64,000 nucleotides of DNA from Gammaproteobacteria bacterium (GTDB taxonomy: Bacteria > Pseudomonadota > Gammaproteobacteria > Burkholderiales > Burkholderiaceae_B): the NCBI GenBank assembly GCA_030832095.1, contig JAURJT010000035.1:93501-157500 (forward strand). Reading direction: 5' to 3'. The notes beneath the pieces are model-generated. The model saw nothing but the letters and a program-made list of their open reading frames with translations, did not search any database and was not told the DNA's origin. Numbering within the stretch: position 1 is the first letter of the stretch; each line of letters begins with the position of its first letter. Both the position numbers and the translations under genes were made by a program. Shown here one piece after another: positions 30,043 to 38,802 of the stretch.

Positions 30043-31401
30043 CTACGCTGCCACCAAAAGGCTGACCAGCTCCTTAACATCGGTACATTTTTCTAAGTCG
30101 GCAACCACCTCTTTCAACGGTGCCGACGAGCGCATCGGCTGGGCAGCCAGTTGCCAGCATCGGTCAAACTTTGTGGCGCGCGCCTGCTCACTGAGCGGCC
30201 GCGCGGGGCTAGCGAGCATGGCATCAATATGATGCTCAAGCACCCTGCCATCGTTCAAGCGCACGCGCACTACCTGTGGCCCTAGGGCGTTTGGGTTGGG
30301 GTTGGCGTCGACCTGCATGGTGACTTTACAGGCCAGCGCATAGGTTTGAGCATCTATTAAACCATCGCCCCTGAAATGCATGGCATCTAATGCCCCGTGC
30401 TGCAACACTTTGGCCAATACAAATGGCATGCACAGACGAGCATAATTGGGAGTTGGATTTTGTAATGGTGGGCGATTGACCAGGTGGTTAATCAACGGCG
30501 GCCCCAGCACAAGGATCTCGGCAACGTCATCCATAGAGAACTTAGCCTGCTCACGCAGCACCGTCACACCTTCTATGCCACCGTGTGTCGCGCGCCCGCT
30601 CGGATAAGGCTTATGGCTAAGCTCAGCAATTTTTGATTGTTGACCTAAACCGACTATGGCACGTTCAAGATCCCAGTCGGTTTCAAACATCGTGAGGTAG
30701 CCAAACTTGCCCGTCAAGGGTGTTTGTAAACTCGGAAAACCGGCCTGAGCTAAATCACAAGACTGCAGCGCAGCGCGTGCGTTTAAGCCAATCTGCAAGG
30801 GCAACACCACACTACCCTCGGTGTGCGCCTGCATGGTGCCACTGACCTGCGCCAGTTGATGCCCAAACGCCGCTAAGGTGGTGTCAGCATCAAAACCACG
30901 CAGGTTGGCTAAACCGGCCACGGCGCCAAAGCCGCCCGAAGTTGCTGGGCGAAAAAACCGCAATCCCAAGTTTGAAGCCAGGCCAATCGTGCACGCGATA
31001 TCAACGCCTGCCGCTAAGGCGGTGAGAAGTTGCTTGCCGGTTACCCCGCCGCGTACCTGTGCCTCGGCCAGCAGTACAGGCAGCAGCGTTGCCATCGCAT
31101 GCAATACCGCCCCTTCGTGCAGGCAGTCGTACTCTTGGCAGTGGATTTGGTAGGCATTGACCAACACGGCCTGCCCTCTTGGAAGCTTTAGGTCGGTGCC
31201 CCACACGGCCACCTCTGCACCCTCACCCCAACTGCGCACCGCCTTGAGCAGGGGCTGGATTTCAGGCGTACTGCCACCGGCGATACCCACGCCCAAGGTG
31301 TCCAGTAAAAAGACCTTTGCGCGCTCAAGCGCGTGCGGTGTTAAGGCAGCATATGTGAGCGAGGAAGCATGGCGTGCAAGTTGTAAATCAAGGCTTTGCA
31401 T
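30043..31401 (-). CDS. MmgE/PrpD family protein
   Basis: 452 residues from the ATG at 31401. The family includes 2-methylcitrate dehydratase, cis-aconitate decarboxylase and related lyases; ERAKVFLLDTLGVGIAGG and ATHGGIEGVTVL are typical. No prp genes are nearby, so the substrate is unknown. The frame continues to a TTG at 31482 but that segment is made of an 11-bp repeat and is unlikely to be coding. Confidence 0.85.
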   Translation of the reverse strand: MQSLDLQLARHASSLTYAALTPHALERAKVFLLDTLGVGIAGGSTPEIQPLLKAVRSWGEGAEVAVWGTDLKLPRGQAVLVNAYQIHCQEYDCLHEGAVLHAMATLLPVLLAEAQVRGGVTGKQLLTALAAGVDIACTIGLASNLGLRFFRPATSGGFGAVAGLANLRGFDADTTLAAFGHQLAQVSGTMQAHTEGSVVLPLQIGLNARAALQSCDLAQAGFPSLQTPLTGKFGYLTMFETDWDLERAIVGLGQQSKIAELSHKPYPSGRATHGGIEGVTVLREQAKFSMDDVAEILVLGPPLINHLVNRPPLQNPTPNYARLCMPFVLAKVLQHGALDAMHFRGDGLIDAQTYALACKVTMQVDANPNPNALGPQVVRVRLNDGRVLEHHIDAMLASPARPLSEQARATKFDRCWQLAAQPMRSSAPLKEVVADLEKCTDVKELVSLLVAA

Positions 31402-31417
31402 GGTGTGACCGTTGGCT

Positions 31418-31459
31418 GAATTGGGGCGGAATTGGGGCGGAATTGGGGCTGAATTGGGG
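31418..31459. repeat. Four 11-bp tandem repeats upstream of the MmgE/PrpD start
   Basis: GAATTGGGG begins at 31418, 31429, 31440 and 31451, an exact 11-bp period, with CG or CT between copies. The array lies 17-58 bp before the start codon of the minus-strand gene. One helical turn per repeat suggests a protein-binding array, but slippage repeat is equally possible. Confidence 0.85.
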
Positions 31460-31587
31460 TCTGTGTTTGATCTTGTTTCCAACAGATGTTACCGAAAAGA
31501 CGGGGCGATCCGCGGCTTGATCAGGCCTTGATACTGCGATTAAGGATCCCCGAGGAGTGCCTCACGCGCAAAATATTTATTACATCG

Positions 31588-31593
31588 TATAAT
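31588..31593 (+). promoter_or_regulatory. -10 box for tRNA-Leu
   Basis: A consensus TATAAT lies 43 bp before the mature tRNA-Leu 5' end. No good -35 box is seen at 16-18 bp spacing. Confidence 0.4.
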
Positions 31594-31635
31594 GTACGAC
31601 TTCGTTCCAAAGCGCCTCGCGCGCGATCCCCCAAG

Positions 31636-31720
31636 GCCCGGGTGGTGAAATTGGTAGACGCAGGGGACTCAAAATCCCCCGCCGCAAGGCGTGCCGGTTC
31701 GATTCCGGCCCCGGGCACCA
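31636..31720 (+). tRNA. tRNA-Leu (CAA), integration target
   Basis: 85-nt class II tRNA: GCCCGGG pairs with CCCGGGC, the anticodon stem GGGGA/TCCCC encloses CTCAAAA giving anticodon CAA, a long variable arm (GCCGCAAGGC) follows, and CCA is encoded. It stays complete after integration of the island because the element carries an identical 3' part. Confidence 0.96.
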
Positions 31721-31723
31721 GCA
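31668..31723 (+). repeat. Left attachment repeat (attL) in tRNA-Leu
   Basis: 56 bp from the anticodon loop of tRNA-Leu to three bases past CCA, identical to 56717-56772. An integrase gene follows 123 bp downstream. This is the standard layout of a tRNA-integrated island. Confidence 0.93.
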
Positions 31724-31739
31724 TTTATGCGGTTCTCCA

Positions 31740-31781
31740 CGTTGTACAGTTTTTTTGATGTGGTTGTACACTCGTTGTACA
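31740..31781 (+). repeat. Integrase arm-type sites near attL (candidate)
   Basis: GTTGTACA occurs at 31741-31748, 31763-31770 and 31774-31781, with a related ACTGTACA at about 31794-31801. The same octamer occurs twice just inside the right att copy (56641-56660). Short direct repeats at both element ends are what tyrosine-integrase arm sites look like. Confidence 0.6.
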
Positions 31782-31846
31782 AAAACAGCACTGACTGTAC
31801 AATGCAGAGCATAGCTTAGCCTATGTTTTTTTTGGAGTGCATGCCA

Positions 31847-33088
31847 ATGCCACAAAAAGTAGAGCACACAGTTCACATACTTGAGGGCAAAGCAACGCTG
31901 TCAATTAGGAAGACTTCACCTGTCTGGCAGGTGCGCTACAAGGTTGGCAACAAGTGGCTGCGAACCACCACAAAAGAAGAAGATTTAGCCAAAGCCAAGA
32001 GCAAAGCTGTTGATCTGGTCACAAACGCTTGGTTTAGAGAACGCAACAATCTGCCCACAGTCAGCAAGCGATTCAAAACCATCGCCAACCTTGCCATCAA
32101 GCGCATGGACGAAGAAACGGCAGCAGATCGTGGCAAAGCGTCATACGCAAGCTATAAAAACGCCCTCAACAACTATCACATCCCGTATTTCAAGAACCAC
32201 AATATAGACAGCGTGGATTACGCAGCACTACAACGCTTTGCCAGTTGGCGAATTCGTGAAATGGAAAAAACCCCCAGCACCAGCACCCAAAATACTCACA
32301 ATGCTGCGCTGAAACGGGTTTTTGATGAAGCTGTCATACGTAATTACATTACAACCACTCAAGTGCCTCAGTTGGAGAACAGGGGGGGCGCCAGCAGCGA
32401 ACGGCGTCCAGACATACAAATTGGTGAATATCCTGCCCTGCTACGTGCCATGCGTGCCTACATTAAAGATGGCCGTGCAGGACACGAGCGCGACATGCGC
32501 CTGCTGCTGCGTGACTATGTGCTGATACTGGCCAATACAGGCATCAGGCAAGGAACGGAGATGATCAACATGCGTTGGCGAGATATTTCGCTGACCAGAA
32601 GTGGCAACAAAGAATACTTGACCATGCGTATCAAAGGCAAAACGCAGAAGTGGCGAACCATACAGGTACGCCATCGCGTGGCTCGCTACTTGGAACGCAT
32701 CAAAGATCGCAATGAAACGCTGAAGAGACTGACCCTGCGTGAACTGTTGGCGAGGGGGTTAGACAAGCCTGTGATTGATGCCACACACAACGCTGACCTA
32801 ACCACAGCGTTTGGCAGAATGTTTACACGCATGATGGAGCGGGCTGCATTGCTTGTGGACACACATACAGGCAAGCACCGTACCCTGTACAGCCTGCGCC
32901 ACTTTTACGCCACGCACGAATTGACCAAAGGCAATGTCACTGCTTACCAATTAGCAGAGCACATGGGCACCAGCATCACCATGCTGCAGACGCACTACGG
33001 TCATTTGGACTTGTTGAAATTGGCTGATAAGTTTGCAGGCGAAGGCAGCGTATCTGCTGCGCTGCTGGACAACACGGCAGCTGAGTGA
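31847..33088 (+). CDS. int: Tyrosine recombinase/integrase of the island
   Basis: 413 residues. The N-terminal about 60 residues (HTVHILEGKATLSIRKTSP, then WLRTTTKEEDLAKAKSKAVDL) look like an arm-site-binding domain; a core-binding SAM-like domain follows, and the catalytic domain has Arg in ILANTGIRQGTEM (about 231), LRHFYATHEL (about 350) and the nucleophile Tyr in MLQTHYGHLDL (about 383). ATG at 31847 is chosen: GGAG lies 9 bp before, and a paralogous remnant at 56893 starts with the same MPQK. It lies directly after attL and should excise and integrate the 25-kb island. Confidence 0.93.
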   Translation: MPQKVEHTVHILEGKATLSIRKTSPVWQVRYKVGNKWLRTTTKEEDLAKAKSKAVDLVTNAWFRERNNLPTVSKRFKTIANLAIKRMDEETAADRGKASYASYKNALNNYHIPYFKNHNIDSVDYAALQRFASWRIREMEKTPSTSTQNTHNAALKRVFDEAVIRNYITTTQVPQLENRGGASSERRPDIQIGEYPALLRAMRAYIKDGRAGHERDMRLLLRDYVLILANTGIRQGTEMINMRWRDISLTRSGNKEYLTMRIKGKTQKWRTIQVRHRVARYLERIKDRNETLKRLTLRELLARGLDKPVIDATHNADLTTAFGRMFTRMMERAALLVDTHTGKHRTLYSLRHFYATHELTKGNVTAYQLAEHMGTSITMLQTHYGHLDLLKLADKFAGEGSVSAALLDNTAAE

Positions 33089-33164
33089 CTGATAGCGATG
33101 ACAAGCGCTTAGATTGGTTACTATAAACAGCTAGCTAGCACAACCCAAAAGCGCAGAGGCAGTA

Positions 33165-34397
33165 ATGAGAAAAATCTTTTTAATGTTAGCTGTCTTTTTT
33201 AGCGTGGCAGCTTGGGCTGGAGACTTGGAAGATGGTTTAGCTGCATATAAATCCAAAAACTATGCTGTGGCGCTAGAAAAATTTAGGAAGGCTGCAGCAC
33301 AAGGTAACGCATTAGCTCAGTACAACCTTGGAAATATGTATGGACAAGCACAGGGTGTCCCACTAGACCTCGTCGAATCTGTGCGTTGGCTGCAATTAGC
33401 CGCAGCCCAAGGACTTTCTCAGGCGCAAAGTGATTTGGGCTTATGGTATGAAATTGGCCATGTCGTTCAAGAAAATTTGGTAGAGGCCGTTAGACTTTAC
33501 AAATTGGCAGCAGCGCAAGGCAATGAAGATGCACATCTACAGCTCGCCATTTTGCACAGAGATGGTAAAGGAGTTGCACAAGATCATTTAGAAGCAATAA
33601 GGTTGCTTAAGCCGTTAGTTGAAAAAGGCAATTCTGCTGCTGAATATTATCTTGGCATTATGTACGAACAAGGTATTGGCGTTGCACAAAACCCTAAAGA
33701 AGCGCTACGTTTATTCCAGTTAGCCGCCAAACAAAACCTCGCCATAGCTCAATATAAGCTTGGCGTTGTAAACAGGTATGGTCAAGGCACAACACAAGAC
33801 AACAAAGAGGCCGCACGCCTACTAACCTTAGCAGCAGAGCAAAACTATCCTGATGCGTATGTTGAGCTAGGATACATGTACAACAAAGGCGAAGGGGTCG
33901 TACAAAATAACACTGAAGCAGTTCGTTTATATAAATTAGGCGCTCAATGGGGTTCTGCTTTAGCGCAATTCAATCTTGGCGTGATGTACAGAGATGGACA
34001 AGGGATTTCTCAGGACTACAAAGAAGCTGGGTTCATGTTCACATTAGCAGCAAGAAAAGGACTTGCAGTTGCACAGAACGCACTTGGATATATGAATGAA
34101 ATGGGTGAGGGTATTGCACAAAACTATGCAGACGCACTTCGTTTGTATAGGTTGGCTGCCGCGCAAGGTGACTCTCTTGCTCAGTTCAATCTTGGAAGAA
34201 TGTACGGCGGTGGGAAAGGTGTTGTGCAAGACTATATTCGTACGCACATGTGGTGGAATTTATCCTCAGCAAATGGGTATCAATATGCTGCGGCAAGTCG
34301 TGATGTAATCGCCAAGAAAATGACGACACAACAAATTGCGGAAGCTCAAAAACTAGCAAGGGAGTGCCAAGCACAAAGCTATAAGAACTGTGAATAA
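33165..34397 (+). CDS. Secreted Sel1-repeat protein
   Basis: 410 residues: a signal peptide (MRKIFLMLAVFFSVAAWA) and then about ten Sel1-like repeats of 36 residues, each with the A-x-x-x-LG-x-MY plan (NALAQYNLGNMYGQAQGV; SALAQFNLGVMYRDGQGI). Sel1 repeats form alpha-solenoids for protein binding. GAGG lies 6 bp before the ATG. It is AT-rich like the rest of the island and is its first cargo gene. Partner is unknown. Confidence 0.9.
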   Translation: MRKIFLMLAVFFSVAAWAGDLEDGLAAYKSKNYAVALEKFRKAAAQGNALAQYNLGNMYGQAQGVPLDLVESVRWLQLAAAQGLSQAQSDLGLWYEIGHVVQENLVEAVRLYKLAAAQGNEDAHLQLAILHRDGKGVAQDHLEAIRLLKPLVEKGNSAAEYYLGIMYEQGIGVAQNPKEALRLFQLAAKQNLAIAQYKLGVVNRYGQGTTQDNKEAARLLTLAAEQNYPDAYVELGYMYNKGEGVVQNNTEAVRLYKLGAQWGSALAQFNLGVMYRDGQGISQDYKEAGFMFTLAARKGLAVAQNALGYMNEMGEGIAQNYADALRLYRLAAAQGDSLAQFNLGRMYGGGKGVVQDYIRTHMWWNLSSANGYQYAAASRDVIAKKMTTQQIAEAQKLARECQAQSYKNCE

Positions 34398-34420
34398 CTA
34401 AAATATCGCAACTACCGTAA

Positions 34421-34603
34421 TCACAACTTCGCAGCCACAGTCTTTTGTAATTTTTGTCGTGCTGCCTGTACTTGTTGGCGTTTGCGTTCTGCCTTAACAG
34501 CTGCCTGCGCTCGCTGTGCAGTTTGTTTAAGTACAGCCACACGAGCTTGAGCAGCAGTTTGCGGCAGTTGTGGTTTGATTGCAGTGACTTCGTGAACGAG
34601 CAT
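34421..34603 (-). CDS. Small basic protein, unknown
   Basis: 60 residues, Ala/Gln/Lys/Arg-rich and probably one long helix (QARVAVLKQTAQRAQAAVKA, then ERKRQQVQAARQKLQK). Not recognised. The ATG at 34603 is preceded at 6 bp by GGAG, which favours a real gene. It follows the DUF6641 gene on the same strand, after a hairpin, and converges with the Sel1 gene. Confidence 0.5.
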   Translation of the reverse strand: MLVHEVTAIKPQLPQTAAQARVAVLKQTAQRAQAAVKAERKRQQVQAARQKLQKTVAAKL

Positions 34604-34630
34604 CAGCTTCTCCGTTCTTGTATTTACACT

Positions 34631-34684
34631 CAAAAAACTGGGGGGCGCAGTTGGTCAGTTCAGCGCTGATACAAAACGCCCCCC
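34631..34684 (-). terminator. Terminator-like hairpin with long loop
   Basis: GGGGGGCG (34640-34647) pairs with CGCCCCCC (34677-34684) across a 29-nt loop, and on the minus strand the stem is followed by TTTTTTG. It lies just after the DUF6641 gene. The loop contains a second small palindrome (CAGCGCTG). Confidence 0.6.
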
Positions 34685-34694
34685 TATTTTTAAA

Positions 34695-35138
34695 TCACTT
34701 TTTAAACGCAGTTCGCGTAGCAGTACTGGCCTCAGCAATTGCGTCATCTAACTCGCCCAAGCCCACAGCGTTTTTAATTAGCCGCAAGGCATCCAGCACT
34801 TCGTTTTCGTTGGCAAGCTCAATTGCGTTCTTGCCACCCTTGCCCAAGGCCAAGGTTTTTGCACCGTACTTGATCACAAGGTTCACTTTGCCATCACCAG
34901 TGCGCCAGTACCATTCACGCACACGCTTGACGGTGGTGATAACGGTGCGCTCGCCTGTGGCACGATCAACCACAGTTTTCAAACGCTTGGGTGCGTAAAT
35001 CTCGCCACCTTGCTGTGCTTCAAAAAAAGCAATCTGCTCAGCCAACTTGGCCGTGAGCTTTTCACGCTTTTGAATCACAGGCGAAACTGTACGATTCTTT
35101 TTGCTGACCACCAACTTCAAAACAGCTAATGCACTCAT
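34695..35138 (-). CDS. DUF6641 family protein
   Basis: 147 residues. The opening MSALAVLKLVVSKKNRTVSP and RREKLTAKLAEQIAFFEAQQ-like segment, YAPKRLKTVVDRATGERTV, a Trp-rich REWYWRTGDGKVNLVIKYG and a C-terminal ELDDAIAEASTATRTAF fit the DUF6641 proteins found on plasmids and integrative elements. Function is unknown. Divergent from the HUH-like gene across a 150-bp AT-rich promoter region that holds a small palindrome at 35221-35238. Confidence 0.7.
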   Translation of the reverse strand: MSALAVLKLVVSKKNRTVSPVIQKREKLTAKLAEQIAFFEAQQGGEIYAPKRLKTVVDRATGERTVITTVKRVREWYWRTGDGKVNLVIKYGAKTLALGKGGKNAIELANENEVLDALRLIKNAVGLGELDDAIAEASTATRTAFKK

Positions 35139-35291
35139 ATCAATTCTCCATTTAGTACTAGGGAATCAATACTGTATTGGCCTGCATATGATCTCGCGAC
35201 CTAATAGTTTAATGATCGTGGGTTTTAGACACAAAACCTAATAAATCGTGCAGAAATAATTGGGTTTATTTGGTTCTTGATAAATAACTGC

Positions 35292-35813
35292 ATGAACCTA
35301 CAAGACATAAGACAACATCTTTGCTACAGCGAAACTCAAACTCAAACTATTAAATCAACTGCACAGGCGTGGCTTTGTGGTCTAAGCAGCCAATACCCTA
35401 TTGCCCTAACACTCACTCTCAAACAAACAATCGCATACACAACACCTAAAGGCACAGTACGCAGAAAAATAAACAGACAAGACTGCGAGCAGATCGCACA
35501 ACGCTTTATACAAAAATTAAATCAGCAAGTATTTGGTCATAGTGCCAAGCGTCATGGCAAGCACCTCAAGTACCTTGTTGTTGTAGAGGGCGAACGCAGC
35601 AAGAAAAATCTGCATTTGCATATGGCGATTGGCGACATCCCCAATCATGTCAAATTAAATCAAATAGATCAGCTTGTGACTAAGGCAAAATTACTTGTTG
35701 AAAATATTGACGAGCAACATAAAGTTGCTCTTGCTGACAGTGGCTGGATGCAGTACATCACAAAAGAATGTGGCAAACACGACACTGACATTGTGTTGTG
35801 GCAATTAGCTTAA
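35292..35813 (+). CDS. Putative HUH-type replication endonuclease
   Basis: 173 residues. KYLVVVEGERSKKNLHLHMAIGDIP contains His-Leu-His after a beta strand, as in motif II of HUH nucleases, and WMQYITKECGK near the end has Tyr followed by Lys at +3, as in the catalytic tyrosine motif of rolling-circle Rep proteins. The size is small for a Rep. ATG at 35292 is preferred to a TTG five codons earlier; no clear ribosome site. The assignment rests on two motifs. Confidence 0.5.
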   Translation: MNLQDIRQHLCYSETQTQTIKSTAQAWLCGLSSQYPIALTLTLKQTIAYTTPKGTVRRKINRQDCEQIAQRFIQKLNQQVFGHSAKRHGKHLKYLVVVEGERSKKNLHLHMAIGDIPNHVKLNQIDQLVTKAKLLVENIDEQHKVALADSGWMQYITKECGKHDTDIVLWQLA

Positions 35814-35911
35814 ACAGCATTACTGGCCTCGTTTGCCTCTTGCTGCATTACCAATAAAGTTATTGATAGCTTTAATTAGCGAAGCATTGTCAAAAAAAAC
35901 AGTTGAAATAA

Positions 35912-36886
35912 TTAGTAGTAAGAAGGATCAAGCAACAAAGTTTCACGCAAGAGCGCACGACACTTGATATCATGAAACTTGGCGTTACTAGCTGAAAGAT
36001 GATTTTCTTTGCCAAACAACCATCGTTTTATGCGAATGATCTCTGCGTCTTTCATACCAATAGTTGTTGCTGCGATACGTTTAGGAGGTGATTCAATAGC
36101 AAATGTACTCGCTGCGTTAAGACGTGAAACATTGATTTGATCAAAACCAAAACCAAGAAATCCAATTCTATCTGCCTCACGCAAGTTCTGTTGTATTGTG
36201 CTTAGATATTCGTCTGCAGCACGGTCGTCTTCAATTATTTTTATTTGCTTAATTGCATACTCTATTGCTGGCAACAAAAGGGCACTATCTAATTGCGTCT
36301 GTCCATAGCTCAATTGATCAAAAATATCTACACCCAAATCTCCATAGACATGATGAATTTTCAATCCAGTTAATTTTTTATCAACATCCGCTTTTGATTT
36401 ACCGTATCTGGATTGAAGTGAATTAGATAAAAAGAATTCTAGAGAGCGGTCGTAGTTAAATGTAATGATAGAAAGCCAACTAGGGTCAAACTTATCCCAA
36501 TCATTATCAGCAGTAAGTTCATTTAACAAATAGCTGTACTAATTATCGCAACATAACTTGGGATTCTTTTCGTAATCATAAAGATTAGAGGTAAGTTCGC
36601 ATCCAAGTAGCACTTTGGCTATTGTTGCCTTACCAAAATCCATGAACTTAACGTTGCGAGCTAAAAAATTGTCTATTGACTCAGCAGAAGAATCAAGAAA
36701 TGCTGTAAAAAATTGCCTGCTGATCATGGTGTTTGTTTTGATTTCGCTGCTGCCATTCACCATTTCAATAAAATCTTTATCGTCAGCTAACTTTAGAATG
36801 GCTTGACGCAACTCACTGCCTGTTGGGTATCCGTATGTAACACTAGCGCCAGCGCCTAATATCAGGGTCGTTTTTGTCTTATTCAT
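35912..36886 (-). pseudogene. SIR2-like protein interrupted by an amber codon
   Basis: Two open segments in the same frame, 36886-36542 and 36538-35912, are split by a single TAG (36541-36539). The first contains the SIR2-like nucleotide motif TTLILGAGASVTYGYPTGSEL; the second contains WLSIITFNYDRSLEFFL, the downstream half of this family, and FLGFGFDQINVSRL. Joined, the product has 323 residues, a normal size. TGG or CAG to TAG would explain the break. SIR2-like NADases are common anti-phage effectors. It may be inactive, or read through in a suppressor strain. Confidence 0.75.
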
Positions 36887-36990
36887 AGATACACGGTTAC
36901 TCCACAAAGGCGCAATGACGATACTAGCTATTGAATATTAATGCCATTCCATATTTTATGAATGCAATACATTGCTTAAAAATTGACGAA

Positions 36991-37257
36991 AACCTTTCAG
37001 TATGCGCCTAAACTAATACTTGTCGCGACCAAATCAAAATGTACGTACACAGGGCAAGCATTCGCTGCCATCACTTACAACGCAATCAGCAGCAGCAACA
37101 AACACAACGCTTAAAACAAACTGTAGCCCGCAAAACAGCGCCAGCGAATACTTGGGTAGCTGGCGCTGTATCACGCAGCGTGAAGGGCTTGTAAAATATT
37201 GCTTCCATTGCCGTGTTCAAAATCTCACACGATCTTCGCTTTATGCATGAATAGAAA
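36991..37257. repeat. Non-coding element copy A
   Basis: A stretch of about 265 bp without a gene that aligns along its whole length with 38803-39072. Shared blocks include AAACCTTT-AGTATGC, TCGCGACCAAA, AGGGCAAG, CTTAAAACAA, AGCGTG-AGGGCTTGTAA and ATAGAAA at the end. It contains a perfect 9-bp hairpin CAGCGCCAG / CTGGCGCTG (about 37136-37168) and CACG-CAG-CGTG next to it. Confidence 0.75.
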
Positions 37258-38256
37258 CTAATGGCTAATTGCTGATTGCCTAGCGTTTATTTGTTCAAGA
37301 AAGCTCTCCACACCAATCAACTTAATCTTATTCATTACGCTAACATAGTGGTCATAATCAATACGAGGGTTTATCCAATACGCATAAATTTCTTCCTCAT
37401 CATCGTCCTCTATAAAAAAATCAAAATAATAAAAAGTAGTGTTAGTTATTAAAGCCTCAGGCGTTTTTTTCTGTATTGTGAAACCGTGTGGCCTTTTATC
37501 CTTAAAATAAATGTACTTCCTTTCCTTTTCTAAAATGGTAGCCATAGCGATAATTTGGTTAAACGTTTTTTTCGCGAAGATGTTGTAGTACTTTGTATAG
37601 CCATACGACACCAGCACTAGCGTAAAAAATAACAGTGGATACTTGATTATTGCAGAACCATTATCTAAAAAATCATATGATGGTTGGAGTACTTTAAAAT
37701 CTTGAAACCAAAAATATACAAAAATAGCAAATCCAATCGCTAGCAATTGATACCAAAAACGTTGATCAACTTCTTTATGTATTGTTGCATCAAGCTGAGC
37801 CAGGTATTCTTCATTGCTATGATTTCTATTCTTGATTTGATCTGACGACCAAAAGCGATTGAGGCGATAGACCTCAAACTTACCTTTAAGATTCCACCAT
37901 GCAATTGAATAGGGTCTGCGGTTACTTCTGTAATGATCAATATAAATTATCGCAGCCAATACAACGACGACTAGTATGGAGATGAGCCATCTGTGCTCGC
38001 TAAAAAGATTGAAATAATGAAGAAGAATATAAATCAATACAATAGGTATCGAAATGACCGTTCCAACCGCTCCAAAAACCATTGGGACTATGAAAGCTGC
38101 TTTAAAGGAAAATCCAGCCAACTTGTCAGCACGTAGCAACTTCAAGATAACAGCTACAACAATGCCATAAAAAATAAAGTCGTCCACAACGCTGTTTACC
38201 AATTGGCAAACAGGACCTTCACAATGATTCTCATAGTCATCGTAGAAACGACTCAT
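37258..38256 (-). CDS. Predicted membrane protein, unknown
   Basis: 332 residues with about six hydrophobic segments (FIFYGIVVAVILKLL, AAFIVPMVFGAVGTVI, WLISILVVVVLAAIIYI, LLAIGFAIFVYFWF, YPLLFFTLVLVSYGY) and a soluble C-terminal part with the acidic run FFIEDDDEEEIYAYW. Not recognised. It lies between the two non-coding element copies and on the same strand as the SIR2-like gene and the next small gene. Confidence 0.65.
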   Translation of the reverse strand: MSRFYDDYENHCEGPVCQLVNSVVDDFIFYGIVVAVILKLLRADKLAGFSFKAAFIVPMVFGAVGTVISIPIVLIYILLHYFNLFSEHRWLISILVVVVLAAIIYIDHYRSNRRPYSIAWWNLKGKFEVYRLNRFWSSDQIKNRNHSNEEYLAQLDATIHKEVDQRFWYQLLAIGFAIFVYFWFQDFKVLQPSYDFLDNGSAIIKYPLLFFTLVLVSYGYTKYYNIFAKKTFNQIIAMATILEKERKYIYFKDKRPHGFTIQKKTPEALITNTTFYYFDFFIEDDDEEEIYAYWINPRIDYDHYVSVMNKIKLIGVESFLEQINARQSAISH

Positions 38257-38364
38257 TCAGTACCTCGCAAAGATTATTAGTTGAAATCGCTAAAATTATT
38301 AGATCGTCAAGTCGCAAGTCATAATTTTGAGTCGCCACTAGCTTTTTAGGCTCAAGATATGAAA

Positions 38365-38655
38365 CTATCGTTTTTTGAAGGATCCAAGAAGTGTGACTGT
38401 CACAAAAAGGTTTTCACTTTCATCTTCTGTATCGTTTTGATTATCTCCAGTCAGCTTGTCCGTCTTTTGTACGGCGACGCACACATCAAATATTCTGGCC
38501 ATTTCTATGTCGTGGCTTGTTTTGATTAGCTGTATATCTTTTTTACAACCACTGCAGTACCGCAAACCATCCTTGCCATCAATTGGCTTGAGGTCATCCC
38601 ACGATTTGCTGCACACGACTTTAAAGTCGCAATGTTCAATTGTGATTTGTGCCAT
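38365..38655 (-). CDS. Small CxxC protein, unknown
   Basis: 96 residues. FKVVCSKSWDDLKPIDGKDG followed by RYCSGCKKDIQLIKTSHD has three or four cysteines in a zinc-knuckle-like spacing (C...C-x-x-C). Small proteins with this W-D-x-L-x-P...R-x-C-x-x-C layout occur scattered in proteobacterial genomes without known role. No homology is asserted beyond that pattern. Confidence 0.55.
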   Translation of the reverse strand: MAQITIEHCDFKVVCSKSWDDLKPIDGKDGLRYCSGCKKDIQLIKTSHDIEMARIFDVCVAVQKTDKLTGDNQNDTEDESENLFVTVTLLGSFKKR

Positions 38656-38802
38656 TTGTGCCGTTTGGGTCAGTTGGGTTGAACAAGTCTCTAATCTAAC
38701 CTACAGGAAATATGGCACTAAAGTCAAATCACCTGTAAAAATATTTTTATATTGCCTTTGCTTAGGCCAGAGCAGCTGGGCAAATACTGGGGTAATCCGT
38801 AT

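Noticed and set aside
31741..31801. Rho-independent terminator after tRNA-Leu
   Set aside because: The T-run follows no convincing stem; the repeats fit integrase sites better.
36539..36541. Amber codon as pyrrolysine or programmed recoding
   Set aside because: No sign of a pyl system or of a recoding stem; a plain nonsense mutation explains it.
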